Source: an uncultured Bradyrhizobium sp.
GTDB lineage: Bacteria; Pseudomonadota; Alphaproteobacteria; Rhizobiales; Xanthobacteraceae
Length of the DNA: 64,000 bases
Direction: 5' to 3'
Assembly (NCBI RefSeq): GCF_936943645.1
Contig: NZ_CAKZJO010000106.1
Location: forward strand, 1 to 64,000
Shown piece after piece: positions 35,175 to 42,882 of the stretch. Within the stretch, counting starts at the first letter, position 1. Every line of letters starts with the position of its first letter. The notes beneath the pieces are model-generated. The model was not told the DNA's origin, made no database searches, and saw only the letters and a program-made list of their open reading frames with translations. The position numbers and the translations under genes were made by a program.

Positions 35175-35674
35175 GGGGGTCTCCGGGGGATGATTTTTGT
35201 GGGGGAGAAACGAATCAGAGGCTGCGAATGTACAGGATGGATCGGGGCGGCAACATGATGGGGTGAGGCGTGAGACGCGCTCGGCCCTCGTTCTCCGTCA
35301 TTGCGAGGAGCTCAGCGACAAAATTGCGTAGCAATTTTGTGCAGATGCGACGAAGCAATCCAGACTGCCTCGGCGGAGAGGGTCTGGATTGCTTCGCTGC
35401 GCTCGCAATGACGGATGAGGCAGAGCGGTCCTTTCGCCGATGCAGGCCAGGAGGCAAAGCGCCGCGTGACTGCGCGACCATCGGCATCATGCCATTCTGC
35501 CCCTGATTTGCCCGACGGAGCAACCGCGCGAATTCGCCAATTTCGAATTTGAAAACGCGAACGATTCCAGTCTCATGGCTACTGTGCATGGGGTTGTTTT
35601 CGCGTTTTTTGGTTGGCGCTCGCCTCGCCTGCCGTTACGCTTCCCTCGTCAGCGTCCGTCTTCGAGGTGATCCC
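35175..35674. other. Intergenic region of about 500 bp
   Basis: It holds the family A repeat at 35297-35413 and the promoters of the divergent secreted-protein and RidA genes. No further coding signal was seen; the open frames in it lack ribosome-binding sites and run through the repeat. Confidence 0.6.
35297..35413. repeat. Family A palindrome, expanded copy
   Basis: Arms GTCATTGCGAGGAGC and GCTCGCAATGACG with inner GAAGCAATCCAG / CTGGATTGCTTC. It carries an extra 30 bp hairpin (AAAATTGCGTAGCAATTTT) not present in the other copies. Confidence 0.85.
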
Positions 35675-36058
35675 ATGCCGATCCAGCATTTCGCGCCCCC
35701 GCCCAACGTCAAGGCGCCGCCGCTGTCCTTTGCCACCCGTGTCGGCGATCTCCTGTTCGTGTCGGGCATTCCCGGCTTCGATGCCAAAGGCGCGCTGCCC
35801 GACGGTTTCGAGGCGCAGTTCGCCAATGTCGTCGTCAACATCAAGCGCGTGCTGGACGAGGCCGGCGCCACCGTCCGCGACCTCGCCAAGGTCAACGTGC
35901 TCCTGACCCGCGCCTCCGACGTCGCCGCCATGAATGCGCTCTATGCCGGCGCCTTCGGCCCGCCGCCCTACCCGGCGCGCACCACCTGCGTGGTGCAGGC
36001 CCTGCCCGATCCGAAGATGCTGATCGAGATCGAGGCGGTGGCCTCGCTGGCGAGGTGA
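35675..36058 (+). CDS. RidA family (YjgF/YER057c) protein
   Basis: 127 residues from the ATG at 35675. VGDLLFVSGIPGFDAKG, QFANVVVNIKRVLDEAGA and YPARTTCVVQALPDPKMLIEIEAVA are the core family segments; the Arg in PARTT is expected to bind the carboxylate of the imine substrate. RidA-type enzymes hydrolyse reactive enamines/imines made by PLP enzymes. It probably belongs to a RidA subfamily other than the archetype. Confidence 0.9.
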   Translation: MPIQHFAPPPNVKAPPLSFATRVGDLLFVSGIPGFDAKGALPDGFEAQFANVVVNIKRVLDEAGATVRDLAKVNVLLTRASDVAAMNALYAGAFGPPPYPARTTCVVQALPDPKMLIEIEAVASLAR

Positions 36059-36208
36059 GCGCTTTCGCGTGTGGCTTGTCGGGCACGCGGCCCAACCAAA
36101 TGCGCAGGGAACAGCTGACATGTCCGTGAACGGCAGCTCCACGGCTTGCAAAGGGCCTGCTTTTACCGCACGAATTTTCAGGTCCCATTTCCCATCAGGA
36201 GATATGTC

Positions 36209-36469
36209 ATGCGTCGCGTTCTCGCGCTCTGTGCCGTTGCCGGCATCGCCTCTTCCGTCTTTGCCGTGCCGGCCTCGGCCAAGGTCGGCTATTACGTGAT
36301 CCGCTGGGACAACACCGGCATCTGCCAGGTCTGGAACGAGGACCTCAAGTACAAGCCGTTCCAGATTGGCGTGTCGACCTACAAGGTCGTCAGCAAGCCG
36401 CTCCCGACCTTCCAGGCCGCCTCCGACCTGCAGATCAAGATGCGCGCCGAGCGCCGCTGCACGCTCTAG
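36209..36469 (+). CDS. Small exported protein, RW-D-TG-CQ-W family
   Basis: 86 residues. A signal peptide (LALCAVAGIASSVFAVPASA) is followed by YYVIRWDNTGICQVWNEDL and a C-terminal basic helix ending in Arg-Arg-Cys. Two cysteines suggest a disulfide. It is a paralogue of the next gene. No family is known to me. The start at 36209 follows CAGGAGAT. Confidence 0.8.
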   Translation: MRRVLALCAVAGIASSVFAVPASAKVGYYVIRWDNTGICQVWNEDLKYKPFQIGVSTYKVVSKPLPTFQAASDLQIKMRAERRCTL

Positions 36470-36496
36470 GCTTGAGACGACAACATCGGATTTCGA

Positions 36497-36531
36497 GGGC
36501 GGATCGCGCGAGCGGTCCGCCCTATTCTTTT
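36497..36531 (+). terminator. Rho-independent terminator
   Basis: GGGCGGATCG, CGCGA loop, then GCGGTCCGCCC and TATTCTTTT, 28 bp after the first small exported-protein gene. Confidence 0.75.
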
Positions 36532-36679
36532 GCGCAGCGCCCGCGCCCATCCTTTGAACCTGATCCGCACGCGGAACTACTCACCTCTTGTCCGGCGCGC
36601 ATCCCCTGAAGCGTCCGGCACCAGCCCTCCCCGTCATTGCCGGGAGGCGCATCACATCATTCATTTCGAGGAGCCGATC

Positions 36680-36931
36680 ATGCGTCGTATTTCCCTGCTG
36701 TGCGCTGCCGCCGGTCTTGCCGTCACTGCGTTCGTGGCTGCGAGCCCCGCGAACGCCAGCTATCACCTGATCCGCTGGCAGGACACCGGCTTCTGCCAGA
36801 TCTGGGACGAGAGCATCCCGACCACACCGTGGCCGGCCGGCTATCATCGCGCCAGCGCCAGCATGCCGACCTTCCTCGACGCCCTCGCGGCGAAGGATGC
36901 CGCGCTCAAGAACGGTCACTGCACCTGGTAA
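36680..36931 (+). CDS. Small exported protein, RW-D-TG-CQ-W family (paralogue)
   Basis: 83 residues. The signal peptide LLCAAAGLAVTAFVAASPANA precedes YHLIRWQDTGFCQIWDESI, which aligns with the equivalent segment of the protein encoded at 36209, and the C-terminal Cys is also kept (HCTW). GAGGAGCC precedes the ATG. The pair probably arose by tandem duplication. A periplasmic location is expected; the function is unknown. Confidence 0.8.
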   Translation: MRRISLLCAAAGLAVTAFVAASPANASYHLIRWQDTGFCQIWDESIPTTPWPAGYHRASASMPTFLDALAAKDAALKNGHCTW

Positions 36932-36951
36932 AATTCGATCGGCGGACGAAA

Positions 36952-36994
36952 AGCGGGCAAGGACGATGGTCTCGTCCTTGCCCGCTTGTTTTTC
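36952..36994. terminator. Bidirectional terminator between convergent genes
   Basis: AGCGGGCAAGGACGA, loop TGGTC, TCGTCCTTGCCCGCT, then TGTTTTTCG; the stem is 15 bp and nearly perfect. It serves the small exported-protein gene on the plus strand and possibly the J-domain gene on the minus strand. Confidence 0.9.
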
Positions 36995-37008
36995 GATAAC
37001 TGGAATCC

Positions 37009-37506
37009 TCACGCGTCCTTGTGCGCGCCGGGATGGATCAGGACGTCGCGCGCGGCGGCGAGGTCGATGAAGGCCTCCGCGCTGCCGCCGTGGTCGGGAT
37101 GCATGCCCTTGGCCGCGCGGCGATAGGCCTGGTTGATGTCCTCGCACGTGAGCTGCACCGAAAGCGGCAGGCCGAGCAGCCGGCGGGCGCGATCCTCGGT
37201 GGACAGCTTTTTCGGCGTGGCGTTGCGGCGGCCGAAGCGCGGCGCGGTCAGGTCGTGGACGACCTCGAGCACCACGGCGAGACGACGCTGGGCTGCCAGC
37301 GTGACGCCGTGATCATGATTGTCGACTGCCTGGCGCAGCACCGGCAGCGCCTGCTCGGCGGCCTGGCGCAGCATCGTATCCGTGCTCATCCGCGCGATCT
37401 CGGCCACGAGCCGGCCCGCCTCGGCGAAGTCGGCCGACTGCGGCGAGCGCAGGCGCTCGAGGGCGAGTTTCCAGGAGTCGAGCCGGGGATCGAGCCGTTC
37501 CATCAT
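37009..37506 (-). CDS. J-domain-like protein (HPDHGG motif)
   Basis: About 165 residues from the ATG doublet at 37506/37503. The C-terminal 60 residues form a J-domain-like unit: QLTCEDINQAYRRAAKGMHPDHGGS, with HPD required for DnaK stimulation. The N-terminal part is helical (LALERLRSPQSADFAEAGRLV) and not familiar. It is probably a co-chaperone with a private client. No strong ribosome-binding site, so the start is uncertain. Confidence 0.8.
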   Translation of the reverse strand: MMERLDPRLDSWKLALERLRSPQSADFAEAGRLVAEIARMSTDTMLRQAAEQALPVLRQAVDNHDHGVTLAAQRRLAVVLEVVHDLTAPRFGRRNATPKKLSTEDRARRLLGLPLSVQLTCEDINQAYRRAAKGMHPDHGGSAEAFIDLAAARDVLIHPGAHKDA

Positions 37507-37617
37507 GCGCGCAACGTTTAGCAACCGAGAACAGTATGCCAAGGCTGCCGTTTCCGACCCCTTAATTTCGAGTTAGCGTTTGGTGAAACTTAAAAACGAA
37601 ATCGGGAGGAAAATGTC

Positions 37618-38385
37618 ATGGCATTACTTGCAAACCACATCGCCGTCGTCACCGGGGCGGGTTCCGGCATCGGCCGTGCGATCGCCGCCGGCTATGCCCG
37701 CGAGGGCGCGCAAGTGGTGCTGCTCGACGTCAACGCCGACACCGTCGCGGAGGCCGCCGGGGAGATCCGAAAATCGGGCGGCAAGGCCGAGAGCTTTGCG
37801 CTCGACGTCACCAGGCGCGAGGATTGCTTTGCACTGGCGAAGCAGGTCGAAAGCAAGGTCGGGCAGGTCTCGATCCTCGTCAACAATGCCGGCATCACCC
37901 GCCGCAACGCCTTCACCGCGGACACCGAGACGGTGGCGAAGGACTGGAACGACATCATCTCGCTCAACCTCAACGGCGTCTTCAACGTGACGCAGGCCTT
38001 CCTCGCACCCTTGCGCGCCAGCAAGGGCCGCATCGTCAATATCGGCTCGATCCAGTCCTTCGTGCATCTGCGCACACCGAGCTCTGCGGCCTACACGACC
38101 TCGAAGCACGGCGTGCTCGGCTTCACCAAGGCGCTCGCGGTCGAGCTCGGCAAGGAAGGCGTGCGCGTCAACGCGATCGGCCCCGGCTTCATCGAGACCA
38201 ACATCAACGCCAATGTGCGCGCGACCAATCCGGCGCTGGTGCAGGCTTTCGTCGACCACACCCCGCTGGCGCGCACCGGCAAGCCCGAGGACATCGTCGG
38301 TCCCGCGATCTTCCTGGCCTCGGATCTGTCGGCCTACGTCACCGGAACGATCGTGATGGTGGACGGCGGCTACCGGACGGTGTGA
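37618..38385 (+). CDS. Short-chain dehydrogenase/reductase (SDR)
   Basis: 255 residues, classical SDR. The cofactor site is VVTGAGSGIGRAIAAGYA, the central strand has LVNNAGITRRN, and the catalytic residues are the Ser in IQSFVHLRTPSS, Tyr in AAYTTSK and that Lys. VRVNAIGPGFIETNINAN is the usual post-active-site segment. DVNADT after the second strand, with an acidic residue, suggests NAD preference. Similar enzymes act on sugars, acids or acyl groups; the substrate is unknown. AGGAGGA-like sequence (GGGAGGAAAA) precedes the ATG. Confidence 0.92.
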   Translation: MALLANHIAVVTGAGSGIGRAIAAGYAREGAQVVLLDVNADTVAEAAGEIRKSGGKAESFALDVTRREDCFALAKQVESKVGQVSILVNNAGITRRNAFTADTETVAKDWNDIISLNLNGVFNVTQAFLAPLRASKGRIVNIGSIQSFVHLRTPSSAAYTTSKHGVLGFTKALAVELGKEGVRVNAIGPGFIETNINANVRATNPALVQAFVDHTPLARTGKPEDIVGPAIFLASDLSAYVTGTIVMVDGGYRTV

Positions 38386-38390
38386 GCACG

Positions 38391-38493
38391 CATTCGCCCG
38401 CGAAGGCGGGCGATCCAGTATTCCGGCGGCGGCGGCGATTGAATCGCAAGGCCGCGGCGTACTGGATGCCCCGCCTTCGCGGGGGCAATGACA
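38391..38493. repeat. Family C-like repeat, divergent copy
   Basis: CATTCGCCCGCGAAGGCGGGCGATCCAGTA on the left and TACTGGATGCCCCGCCTTCGCGGGGGCAATGAC on the right are inverted copies. The arms differ from the other family C copies, so it is grouped only loosely. Confidence 0.7.
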
Positions 38494-38594
38494 CCTTCTT
38501 CGGCGCGCGAGATAGGTCCGCATCATCGTGCATCTCCTTCCAATCGCGGCGGCTTCGCGGCTTTCCCGAGGTCATCTGGTGCGGCCGCACGGAA

Positions 38595-38609
38595 TTAACC
38601 TTTCGTTAA
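38595..38609. promoter_or_regulatory. CtrA-type full site (TTAA-N7-TTAA)
   Basis: TTAACCTTTCGTTAA matches the CtrA consensus TTAA-N7-TTAA exactly, 96 bp before the ATG of the FlbD-like gene. Whether it activates or represses cannot be read, but the spacing is compatible with a promoter-proximal site. Confidence 0.75.
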
Positions 38610-38704
38610 CCAAACCCGCCCACCGTAGATCTACGGCTTGGGGGTCGTTTGTTCTCGATCCGCTTCCAACGATGGAAGCGGGCGTTGATCGGGGAGTTGA
38701 GTTG

Positions 38705-38953
38705 ATGACCACTGTTCATGTCGCCGCGTCCGAACCGGGCGCACAGTTTCTTGCCCCCAACGAGATCGTTCCGCTTCTGATCGGCGCCACCGTCGACGAG
38801 GTCGAGCGTGAGCTCGTGCTGCAGACTCTCGCGCGCTGCGACGGCAATCGCACGCGCGCCTCGCGCGTGCTCGGCCTGTCCGTGCGCACGCTGCGCAACA
38901 AGATCAAGCTCTATGCCGCCTCGGGCATCGAGGTGCCCGCCTATCAGGATTAG
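38705..38953 (+). CDS. Stand-alone FlbD/Fis-type DNA-binding domain protein
   Basis: 82 residues. The C-terminal half, ELVLQTLARCDGNRTRASRVLGLSVRTLRNK, is a Fis-type helix-turn-helix closest in style to the C-terminus of FlbD, the sigma-54 activator of flagellar genes; the receiver and AAA+ domains are absent. GGGGAG lies seven bases before the ATG. A full CtrA site lies upstream. It may be an accessory DNA-binding factor; no flagellar gene is in this window. Confidence 0.82.
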   Translation: MTTVHVAASEPGAQFLAPNEIVPLLIGATVDEVERELVLQTLARCDGNRTRASRVLGLSVRTLRNKIKLYAASGIEVPAYQD

Positions 38954-39025
38954 TGCGCGCACCAGAATTGCTGCTGTCGTCAAACGCCGTTAAGTAACTT
39001 GCTTTCGTGAAAGGGGAGCAGCGGC

Positions 39026-39571
39026 GTGGCAGACGATCAGGGACGACGGCAGGGAGCTCAAGGACCGCGCGGACGACAGGGCGAGCCGGGACGGCCGGGA
39101 CCGCAGGGTCATCCGGGCCGGCGCGGCCCCGACGGCGCGCGCGGCAAGCCTGGTCCGCAGGGCAAGCCGGGACCGATCGGAAAAGCCGGACCTCAGGGCA
39201 AATCCGGTCTCCAGGGCAAGCAAGGCGAAGCCGGCCCACGCGGAGCGATCGGCGCGCAGGGACCTGCCGGACCGCAGGGGCCGGCGGGGCCGCAAGGCCC
39301 GCGCGGCGAGCCGGGACCTTCAGGTCAATTGCCCTCGATCGAACAGGTGCTGCCGTGGCTCGATCAGCTGTTCGACGCCTGGGACGAGCGCCGCCGCCAA
39401 CGCGAGCGTGAAGCCGCCGAGCGCGACGCGCTGGAGGCCGCCGAGCGCGCGATGCTGGAAGCCGCCGTGCGGGAGACCGACGAGGGCATGCTCGATGACG
39501 AGAGCGACGCCGGCGAGGACGACGAGCACAAGAAAAAGAAGAAAAAGAAGAAGCACGGCCACAGGGATTAG
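39026..39571 (+). CDS. Collagen-like (Gly-X-Y) protein without signal peptide
   Basis: 181 residues starting at a GTG preceded by GGGGAG. Residues about 10-100 are 30 uninterrupted Gly-X-Y triplets rich in Pro, Gln, Lys and Arg (for example GPQGPAGPQGPRGEPGPSG), the pattern of a bacterial collagen triple helix. A short helix (LPSIEQVLPWLDQLFDAW) and a charged coiled region (RRRQREREAAERDALEAAER) follow, which could trimerise the chain. The end is a run of acidic residues and a Lys8 tract with a Gly-His-Arg-Asp tip. No signal sequence is present, which is unusual for such proteins. No family name is available. Confidence 0.85.
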   Translation: MADDQGRRQGAQGPRGRQGEPGRPGPQGHPGRRGPDGARGKPGPQGKPGPIGKAGPQGKSGLQGKQGEAGPRGAIGAQGPAGPQGPAGPQGPRGEPGPSGQLPSIEQVLPWLDQLFDAWDERRRQREREAAERDALEAAERAMLEAAVRETDEGMLDDESDAGEDDEHKKKKKKKKHGHRD

Positions 39572-39579
39572 TGGCCCCC

Positions 39580-39737
39580 GCGCCTCGGACGCAGCGCAGC
39601 GCTTCCCTGGCGATGCGAAGCATCGTCAAGTTCAGCGGAGCGCTGCTAAGCCGGGCCCATGTCCCGAGACGCGCGCCTGGCTCCTGGATCCCGCTCGGCG
39701 TCGCGGCGCCGGCGCGCTGAACCGCGTCCGGGACACG
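39580..39737. repeat. Family B dispersed palindromic repeat
   Basis: GCGCCTCGGACGCAGCGCAGCGCTT at the left and GAACCGCGTCCGGGACACG at the right, with GAGCGCTGCTAAGCCGGGCCCATGTCC between. It lies after the collagen-like gene. Confidence 0.7.
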
Positions 39738-39745
39738 CTGGAGGA

Positions 39746-39967
39746 TCAAGACGCGCCGGAAGCATCATCCTTGCCCGGCAGCATGCCCATGCGCTCGAAC
39801 TGCCAGCGCATGGCGCGATACCAGAGATAGCCGACCGCGGCGCCGCACACGGCAAGGATGATCACGTTCGCGCTCGAGAACGAGCCGCTCCACCACATCA
39901 TCCACGCGGTCCATAGCAGCGTGAAGACGATGGCACCTGCTTTCAGAGGAAGAAGGGGGCGGCTCAT
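39746..39967 (-). CDS. Small membrane protein
   Basis: 73 residues from the ATG at 39967 with GGAGCAGGATC upstream. Two hydrophobic helices (AGAIVFTLLWTAWMMWW and VIILAVCGAAVGYLWY) are followed by a basic turn and the tail RMGMLPGKDDASGAS. No recognised family. It is probably an inner-membrane protein. Confidence 0.75.
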   Translation of the reverse strand: MSRPLLPLKAGAIVFTLLWTAWMMWWSGSFSSANVIILAVCGAAVGYLWYRAMRWQFERMGMLPGKDDASGAS

Positions 39968-40064
39968 GATCCTGCTCCGGGTTGTCAAAACCCCGGCGGA
40001 CATCATTGCAAAATGAGGCGCCCCATACCGTGAGCCAGATCACGGAACGAGTTGCCGGAGCCCA

Positions 40065-40331
40065 CTAACCGAAGCGGAGCCGCGAGCGCTCCTTCGCCCT
40101 TTCCGCCTCGATCTCGCGGTCGCGCGCGGGCGCATGGGTGTGCAGCGAGGTCAGGAGTTTTCGCGCGGCCTCCGACACTTCCGCGACCGCACGATCGAAG
40201 GCTGCTTCATTGGCCTGCGAGGGCTTGTTGAAGCCGGACAATTTTCGCACGAACTGCAGCGCGCTGGCGTGGATCTCATCCTCCGTCGCCGGCGGCTCGA
40301 AGTTGAACAGCGTCTTGATGTTGCGGCACAT
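40065..40331 (-). CDS. DUF2277 family protein
   Basis: 88 residues from the ATG at 40331. The N-terminus MCRNIKTLFNFEPPATEDEI is the family signature, and FVRKLSGFNKPSQANEAAFDRAV is a second conserved block. DUF2277 proteins are small, cytosolic, and of unknown function; some contain a conserved Cys near the N-terminus as here. Codon use is normal for the region. Confidence 0.92.
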   Translation of the reverse strand: MCRNIKTLFNFEPPATEDEIHASALQFVRKLSGFNKPSQANEAAFDRAVAEVSEAARKLLTSLHTHAPARDREIEAERAKERSRLRFG

Positions 40332-40459
40332 GCTGGGTCTCTCTCCGGCGGTTTCCTCAAGGACGATCGGCGAAGCCAAAATCCTACATCCTTCTTCGCG
40401 CTTCTGCTAAGTTCCCTCCCAACGCGGCCGCCGACCATGAGCCGCACGGGGGAACGAAC

Positions 40460-41536
40460 ATGAAAGCTTGTTGCGCAGCACTGGCAGCCGTCCTGCTGTC
40501 CATCGCAATGCCGGCCGTCTCCACACTCGTATCAGCCGCCGACTATCCCGCTCCCAAGCAGGGCGACTGGATCGCCAGGGACTTCAAGTTCCACACCGGC
40601 GAGACCATGCCGGAGCTGAAGCTGCACTACACCACCGTCGGGGAGCCCTCGGGCCAGCCGGTGCTGGTGCTGCACGGCACGGGCGGCTCGGGCACGGGCA
40701 TGCTGGGACCTTCCTTCGGTGGTGAACTGTTCGGTCCGGGCCAGCCGCTCGACGCGTCCAAATATTACATCATCCTCCCTGATGGCATCGGCCACGGCAA
40801 ATCGTCGAAACCGTCCGACGGCATGAAGACGCGCTTTCCGAAGTACAATTACGACGACATGGTCGAGGCGCAGTATCGCCTGGTGACCGAAGGCCTCGGC
40901 GTCAAGCATCTGCGGCTCGTCATCGGCAATTCGATGGGCGGCATGCACACCTGGCTGTGGGGCGAGAAATATCCGAAGGCGATGGACGCGCTGATCCCGA
41001 TGGCCTCGCAGCCGACCGAGATGGCCTCGCGCAACTGGATGATGCGGCGGATCATGCTCGACACCATCCGCAACGATCCCGACTACAATGGCGGCAACTA
41101 CACCAGCCAGCCGCGCATGATGAAATACGCTGCCACGGCCTACGGCATTGCCAGCATCGGCGGCACGCTGGCCTATCAAGCGCAGGCGCCGACCGCGGCC
41201 AAGGCCGACAAGATGGTCGACGACCGGCTGGCGACGCCGATCACCGCCGATGCCAACGATTTCGTCTACCAGTGGGAGTCCTCGCACGACTACAATGCAG
41301 GCGAGAAGCTGGAGGCGATCGACGCATCCCTCCTCCTCATCAACTCCGCCGACGACGAACGCAATCCACCCGAGACCGGCATCACTGATGCTGCGATGAA
41401 GCGGGTCAAGAACGGCAAGCTGTATCTGATCCCTGCCAGCACCGAGACGCGCGGCCACGGCACCACGGGCAATGCCAAATTCTACAGCGAGCAAATCAGA
41501 CAATTGCTGCAGACCGCGCCGCAGCGGACAATGTGA
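40460..41536 (+). CDS. Exported alpha/beta hydrolase related to homoserine O-acetyltransferase
   Basis: 358 residues. The signal peptide (CAALAAVLLSIAMPAVSTLVSA) is followed by a MetX-like alpha/beta fold: LVLHGTGGSGTGM for the oxyanion region, the nucleophile in GNSMGGMHTW, the Asp in LLINSADDERNPP and the His in ETRGHGTTGN. Unlike real MetX, it is exported, so a role as a periplasmic esterase/hydrolase is more likely than methionine biosynthesis. The insertion of about 60 residues between nucleophile and Asp could be a lid. Confidence 0.85.
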   Translation: MKACCAALAAVLLSIAMPAVSTLVSAADYPAPKQGDWIARDFKFHTGETMPELKLHYTTVGEPSGQPVLVLHGTGGSGTGMLGPSFGGELFGPGQPLDASKYYIILPDGIGHGKSSKPSDGMKTRFPKYNYDDMVEAQYRLVTEGLGVKHLRLVIGNSMGGMHTWLWGEKYPKAMDALIPMASQPTEMASRNWMMRRIMLDTIRNDPDYNGGNYTSQPRMMKYAATAYGIASIGGTLAYQAQAPTAAKADKMVDDRLATPITADANDFVYQWESSHDYNAGEKLEAIDASLLLINSADDERNPPETGITDAAMKRVKNGKLYLIPASTETRGHGTTGNAKFYSEQIRQLLQTAPQRTM

Positions 41537-41554
41537 CACCAGCAGCAAGACGGT

Positions 41555-41905
41555 ATGTCGAAAGCCCGCTTTCGCAAGGCTGCACTCGCGCTTCCCGGCG
41601 TTATCGAGGGCGCGCATCACGGCCACGCCGACTTCCGTGTCGGCAAGCGCGTGTTCGCGACGCTGGGTTATCCCGATGACGCATGGGGCATGGTGAAGCT
41701 GACGCCGGACCAGCAGACCATGCTCGTCGACGCCGAGCCGGAGCAGTTTCGCCCGGTCCCCGGCGCCTGGGGCAAGAACGGCAGCACGAATGTGAAACTT
41801 GGAAAGGTCGATCCGGTGACGTTGCGCAGCGCTCTCGATATGGCCTGGCGCAATGTTGCACCGAAATCGCTGCTCGCTGCGATCGAGACACGATCGCGAA
41901 GCTGA
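41555..41905 (+). CDS. MmcQ/YjbR family protein
   Basis: 116 residues. The pattern ALALPGVIEGAHHGHADFRVGKRVFATLGYPDDAWGMVKL and the later DQQTMLVDAEPEQFRPVPGAWG belong to the MmcQ/YjbR fold, a small double-psi-like domain that binds DNA in some members. The start is 19 bp after the hydrolase gene, so the two may be cotranscribed. A function cannot be given. Confidence 0.9.
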   Translation: MSKARFRKAALALPGVIEGAHHGHADFRVGKRVFATLGYPDDAWGMVKLTPDQQTMLVDAEPEQFRPVPGAWGKNGSTNVKLGKVDPVTLRSALDMAWRNVAPKSLLAAIETRSRS

Positions 41906-42022
41906 TACCGCATCGCATCATATGCCGAGCTTGCGAGCCGCATATTATTTGAGCATGCAATGCGCTGACAGCTCAGGCTTAATCGCATCAACGATACGAA
42001 TCGGAACGCGACGGAGGATCGC

Positions 42023-42376
42023 ATGCGCAGGCTCGCATTCTGCGTTTGGCTGGCCGCGATGACGGCGCTGACGAGTGCCGCGTTCGCGTTCGACAACGGG
42101 CAATACGACCACGTCCCGCCCGACATCCGCGCCTGGTTCAAGAGCGTGATCGCGCCGAACGGCGTGCCCTGCTGCGACATCTCCGACGGCCACCGCACCG
42201 ATTACGACGTGCGCGCGGGCAGCTACTGGGTGCCGATCGAAGGGCAATGGATGGAGGTGCCCGAACGCGCCATCATCCGCGATCGCGGCAATCCCGTCGG
42301 CCAGGCCGTGGTGTGGTACGTCCACCACCGCGGCGCCATCATCATCAGTTGCTTCGTGCCGGCGGATGCCGTCTAG
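42023..42376 (+). CDS. Exported protein with Cys-Cys motif, unknown family
   Basis: 117 residues. A signal peptide (LAFCVWLAAMTALTSAAFA) is followed by a short domain with the segment IAPNGVPCCDISDGHRTDYDVR, a Gly/Trp strand (SYWVPIEGQWMEVPERAI) and a final Cys (IISCFVP). Three cysteines suggest disulfide or metal binding. GGAGG precedes the ATG. Homologues of this kind are common in rhizobial genomes without a known role. Confidence 0.82.
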   Translation: MRRLAFCVWLAAMTALTSAAFAFDNGQYDHVPPDIRAWFKSVIAPNGVPCCDISDGHRTDYDVRAGSYWVPIEGQWMEVPERAIIRDRGNPVGQAVVWYVHHRGAIIISCFVPADAV

Positions 42377-42418
42377 CCGCGCGATGGCGCGTCAGTGCTG
42401 CGCGTGGTAGTTCGAGCG

Positions 42419-42850
42419 ATGGCTTCCGCAAGCGACCGAACACGCGCGGTGATGCGCTTCGTATTGGCGGCGTTCTACATCGCAGCCGGCGTCGCACATC
42501 TGATGGTCCCTGAGAAGCTGCTTGCGATCACGCCATCCTGGGTTCCGTTCGCGGCGCAAATCGTCCTCGTCACCGGCATCTGCGAAATCGCCGGCGCCAT
42601 CGCGCTGGTGACGAAGCCACTGCGCTGGTGGTCGGGGGTGGCGCTCGCGCTCTATGCCCTTTGCGTCTGGCCGGCGAATATCAAGCACGCCCTGGAAGGC
42701 ATCGACCTTCCGCCGATCCCCAACAGCTGGCTTTATCATGGGCCGCGCCTGATGTTTCAGCCGGTGCTGATCTGGTGGGCGCTGTACTGCGCATGCGTCA
42801 TCGACTGGCCGGTGCGGCGCGATAAGGGGGATAGGGGCCGAAAAGGGTGA
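42419..42850 (+). CDS. DoxX-like membrane protein
   Basis: About 143 residues from the ATG at 42419 (weak upstream site; an in-frame GTG at 42395 is the alternative). Four membrane segments are visible (FVLAAFYIAAGVAHLMV, AQIVLVTGICEIAGAIAL, WSGVALALYALCVWPANI and LIWWALYCACVIDW), with an H-L-M-V after the first, as in DoxX-family proteins. Family members are small membrane proteins linked to thiol and redox functions; the precise role here is unknown. Confidence 0.8.
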   Translation: MASASDRTRAVMRFVLAAFYIAAGVAHLMVPEKLLAITPSWVPFAAQIVLVTGICEIAGAIALVTKPLRWWSGVALALYALCVWPANIKHALEGIDLPPIPNSWLYHGPRLMFQPVLIWWALYCACVIDWPVRRDKGDRGRKG

Positions 42851-42882
42851 TAGTCTCGACACGTGCAATCAAGGAGCCTCTC

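Larger units (their letters stand above)
38386..38704. other. Intergenic region of about 320 bp
   Basis: Holds a variant family C repeat (38391-38493) and, further right, a CtrA-type site at 38595-38609 in front of the FlbD-like gene. No coding signal seen. Confidence 0.7.

Noticed and set aside
38705..38953. Calling the protein a full FlbD or NtrC-type activator
   Set aside because: Only the C-terminal helix-turn-helix is present; AAA+ and receiver domains are absent.
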